Source: an uncultured Gammaproteobacteria bacterium (GTDB taxonomy: Bacteria; Pseudomonadota; Gammaproteobacteria; UBA9214). Taken from it: a stretch of 8,470 nt of DNA. A program made the position numbers and the translations under genes. Location: assembly GCA_905480065.1 (NCBI GenBank), contig CAJQOV010000201.1, forward strand, positions 1 to 8,470, written 5' to 3'. Shown in pieces: positions 6,516-8,470 of the stretch. Each line of letters opens with the position of its first letter. Within the stretch, counting starts at the first letter, position 1. The notes under the pieces were generated by a model, which was not told the DNA's origin, searched no databases, and saw only the letters and a program-made list of their open reading frames with translations.

Positions 6516-6967
6516 GTGCTGTGGCTTGGTCCCGGCTTTGCACGGGTCGCTGGAATTCTTTGCAGAGGTATGGTGTTACAACGGTGACTGTAATCCAGCC
6601 TATCATGGACTGCCCTGCCCCCGGTAGCAACCGCAGGCATCAGGTCGGCCATGGACAGTCATACGTGAATACTGACCCGGTGAGCGCTGCACCGGCATGG
6701 CCGTGGCCGCCCGCAGGCCATGACAGAGCAGCGCGACCACGACCCGTTTCGCAACTGGTACCAACCAGCCCTTCAGCAAGGCCTGCCCTCTGCCGAATGC
6801 AGCAGACAGCTGCAGATCCATATACACCGGATTACGGGCGGTTAACCGGGTGCCGCCAGGTTAGCCCTATGTTACTGTTGGCGGCGGTTTTACCAGGGGA
6901 ATTCCGGTACTTCCCCGGACCCTTCAGGATGCGACACGGACATCGGCAGAACATCACAGATCAGCTC
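6516..6967. other. Divergent intergenic region between flippase and GT-C gene (about 450 bases)
   Basis: Both flanking genes are read away from this stretch, so promoters for both should lie here. I see no recognisable gene. It has several inverted repeats: CATGGCC 6696-6702 with GGCCATG 6716-6722; the palindrome CGGTTAACCG at 6839-6848; GCCGCCA 6852-6858 with TGGCGGC 6879-6885; and GGGGAA 6896-6901 with TTCCCC 6911-6916. One weak plus-strand promoter candidate is TTACAA 6576-6581 and TATCAT 6601-6606, but its 19-base spacing is long. The GT-C reading frame stays open through the part of this region I traced (back to about 6548), but the upstream translation is Pro/Arg-rich and not membrane-like, so I do not treat it as coding. 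Confidence 0.5.
6844..6891 (+). repeat. Hairpin with a short T-run ahead of the GT-C gene
   Basis: GCCGCCA (6852-6858) pairs with TGGCGGC (6879-6885) across a 20-base loop. With a 4-base bulge the stem can extend by AACC (6844-6847) pairing with GGTT (6886-6889). Four T residues (6888-6891) end the structure, so on the plus strand it resembles a weak intrinsic terminator or leader hairpin about 75 bases before the GT-C start. The large loop and short T-run make termination uncertain. Confidence 0.35.
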
Positions 6968-8470
6968 ATGGTGATAACCGCAGGTTTACAAAAAGCCGGA
7001 TTGACCTTCATCGGCACCGTGCTGGCTGCCTGGGCATTGCTGGATCCACATTTCAGGAATGCCGAGCAGCTGCTCAGTGCGCGAGCCTGTCTGCCGTTTG
7101 CCCTCTCCGCCAGCTGTCTCCTGCTGGCCGCAGCGGCTGGCAGAAAATGGCTGGGCACTGCTTTCTGGATGTCCGCGCTGGTTACCGGACAGGCCGCTGC
7201 CCTGCAATTGATGCAACCCACCGGACGCGTTGGTTATCAGCACTACCTGACCCCGGGCGATTTCCACACGGCGATGCAATTGTTTTGCATGCTGCTGATT
7301 GCAGTACAGGCCGTGACCGCCACCGTTGCCCTGGCTCCGGCACTGCCTGCGATACAGGGCCGGATAACATCGAGCCTGCGTAGCTGGCAACTTGCCGTGC
7401 TTGCGCTGCTGGTTGTGTTCGCCGCCTGCGCCCCGTCGCTGGATCCCGCCAACTACGCATTCGAATTGCTGCTTGCCGGTTTTATCCAGCTGACCGGCCT
7501 GCTAACCCTGGTTGCCCTGATCCGCAGCATCCCGCCCGACACGCTTGCGTATCTTCACCGGCGCCTGCTTGGCTGGGGAATACTGCCGAACTGCGACAGC
7601 CGGCCGGAACCCGGCGGTATTGACCGGTTCGCAGTGCTCTGCGCACTCTGGATTGTCGCCGCCAGCCTACTGCTGAGTATCTTTGCCTACGAACGACATC
7701 CGCATATCGCCGATGAAGTCGTGTACCTGCTGCACGCGAATTATTTCGCACAGGGAATGCTGGCGATGCCAGCGCCACCGGTGCCGGATGCCTTCAACAT
7801 TGACCTGATGACCTACGATCCGGATCGCTGGTTCTCGGCATTCCCCCCCGGCTGGCCAGCGATGCTGGCCGTCGGCAGCTGGTTCGGCACCCCATGGCTG
7901 GTCAATCCACTGCTGGCCGGTCTGTGCGTCCTGCTGGCCTACGCGCTGTCACGGGAACTCTTTACACGCAGCACCGCACGCCTGATCGTGCTGCTGATGT
8001 CGCTCTCGCCCTGGTTCATCTTCCTGGCCATGAGTTTCATGGCGCATATCTTTACCCTCGCCTGCGTGCTGGCTGCCGGGTTGGCCGTCGCCCGGCTGCG
8101 TCGATGCGCGAGCCTGCTGCCAGCCGTCGTGGCCGGGACTCTGCTCGGCATCACCAGCCTGATTCGTCCGCTGGATGGCCTGGCTGCCGCCGCCGTGCTC
8201 GGATTGTGGTCACTCGGAACCAGCGGCTGGCGCAACCGGTTCGCGTATATACCGGTCTTCGTCCTGGCATCAATCGTGGTTGGCGCACTGGTACTGCCCT
8301 ACAACGACCTGCTGACCGGTGATCCATTCCTGTTTACCGTGATGGCATACTTCGACCAGCACTACGCGGCCGGCGTCAACGCACTGGGCTTCGGACCCGA
8401 CCGGGGACTGGACTGGCGCGGCATCGATCCGTTCCCGGGGCATGGCCTGCCCGATGTAGTGCTGAACAGC
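6968..8470 (+). CDS. GT-C-type integral membrane glycosyltransferase-like protein (3' end beyond window)
   Basis: The 501 readable codons run off the window with no stop. The protein is strongly hydrophobic with many predicted membrane helices. About 215 residues with roughly five hydrophobic segments precede a region resembling PMT/ArnT/RgtA-like GT-C enzymes: a helix (about 221-240), then YERHPHIADEVVYLLHANYF (241-260), with the acidic DE pair typical of the first periplasmic loop, and later FPPGWPAML (292-300), LSPWFIFLAMSFMAH (346-360) and LIRPLDGLAAA (398-408). Such enzymes transfer a sugar from a polyprenyl-phosphate donor on the outer face of the inner membrane. The sugar and acceptor are unknown. 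ATG 6968 is chosen because hydrophobic sequence starts soon after it, although its ribosome binding site is weak. ATG 6929 and ATG 6869 are in-frame alternatives; the last has CCAGG 8 bases ahead. The divergent flippase gene supports a role in glycan assembly. Confidence 0.75.
   Translation, partial: MVITAGLQKAGLTFIGTVLAAWALLDPHFRNAEQLLSARACLPFALSASCLLLAAAAGRKWLGTAFWMSALVTGQAAALQLMQPTGRVGYQHYLTPGDFHTAMQLFCMLLIAVQAVTATVALAPALPAIQGRITSSLRSWQLAVLALLVVFAACAPSLDPANYAFELLLAGFIQLTGLLTLVALIRSIPPDTLAYLHRRLLGWGILPNCDSRPEPGGIDRFAVLCALWIVAASLLLSIFAYERHPHIADEVVYLLHANYFAQGMLAMPAPPVPDAFNIDLMTYDPDRWFSAFPPGWPAMLAVGSWFGTPWLVNPLLAGLCVLLAYALSRELFTRSTARLIVLLMSLSPWFIFLAMSFMAHIFTLACVLAAGLAVARLRRCASLLPAVVAGTLLGITSLIRPLDGLAAAAVLGLWSLGTSGWRNRFAYIPVFVLASIVVGALVLPYNDLLTGDPFLFTVMAYFDQHYAAGVNALGFGPDRGLDWRGIDPFPGHGLPDVVLNS

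Noticed and set aside
6603..6827. 74-codon minus-strand frame in the flippase/GT-C gap, with a mildly protein-like first half (FGRGQALLKGWLVPVAKRVVVALL)
   Set aside because: No good ribosome binding site, no family I recognise, and the second half is low in structure. A gene remnant is possible but not supported.

Overview
The window looks like part of a surface-glycan or envelope-modification locus from a moderately GC-rich Gram-negative bacterium. GC is roughly 55-60% by eye. A gammaproteobacterium is my guess from codon style and gene types, but nothing here fixes the taxon. There are seven well-supported protein genes, and those at both window edges are cut off. I see no rRNA, tRNA, CRISPR array or insertion sequence.

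Layout. (1) 1-1257, minus strand: N-terminal 419 codons of a membrane-anchored sulfatase/phosphoglycerol-transferase-like enzyme (five membrane segments, then an extracytoplasmic alkaline-phosphatase-superfamily domain). (2) 1258-1591: divergent intergenic region with two sets of overlapping inverted repeats. (3) 1592-4990, plus strand: a probable operon made of a 90-aa small membrane protein with a YVGPGAG motif, a 124-aa three-segment membrane protein, a PAPS-type sulfotransferase (4-base GTGA overlap with the gene before it) and a membrane-anchored arylsulfotransferase (ASST)-like beta-propeller protein. (4) 5127-6515, minus strand: a Wzx-type polysaccharide flippase, convergent with the operon. 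(5) 6516-6967: a 450-base gap with several inverted repeats and no convincing gene. (6) 6968-8470, plus strand: the first 501 codons of a GT-C-type integral membrane glycosyltransferase-like protein.

How the genes may fit together (inference). A flippase and a GT-C enzyme suggest assembly of a lipid-linked glycan at the inner membrane. The cytoplasmic sulfotransferase could sulfate a precursor using PAPS. The periplasm-facing ASST-like protein could move sulfate between acceptors without PAPS, and the sulfatase-like protein could remove or transfer a sulfate or phosphoglycerol-type group outside the membrane. The two small membrane proteins have no assigned job. The most notable points are the pairing of two unrelated sulfotransferase types in one operon with two unknown small membrane proteins, the non-canonical sulfatase active site, and the mutually exclusive hairpins between the divergent genes.
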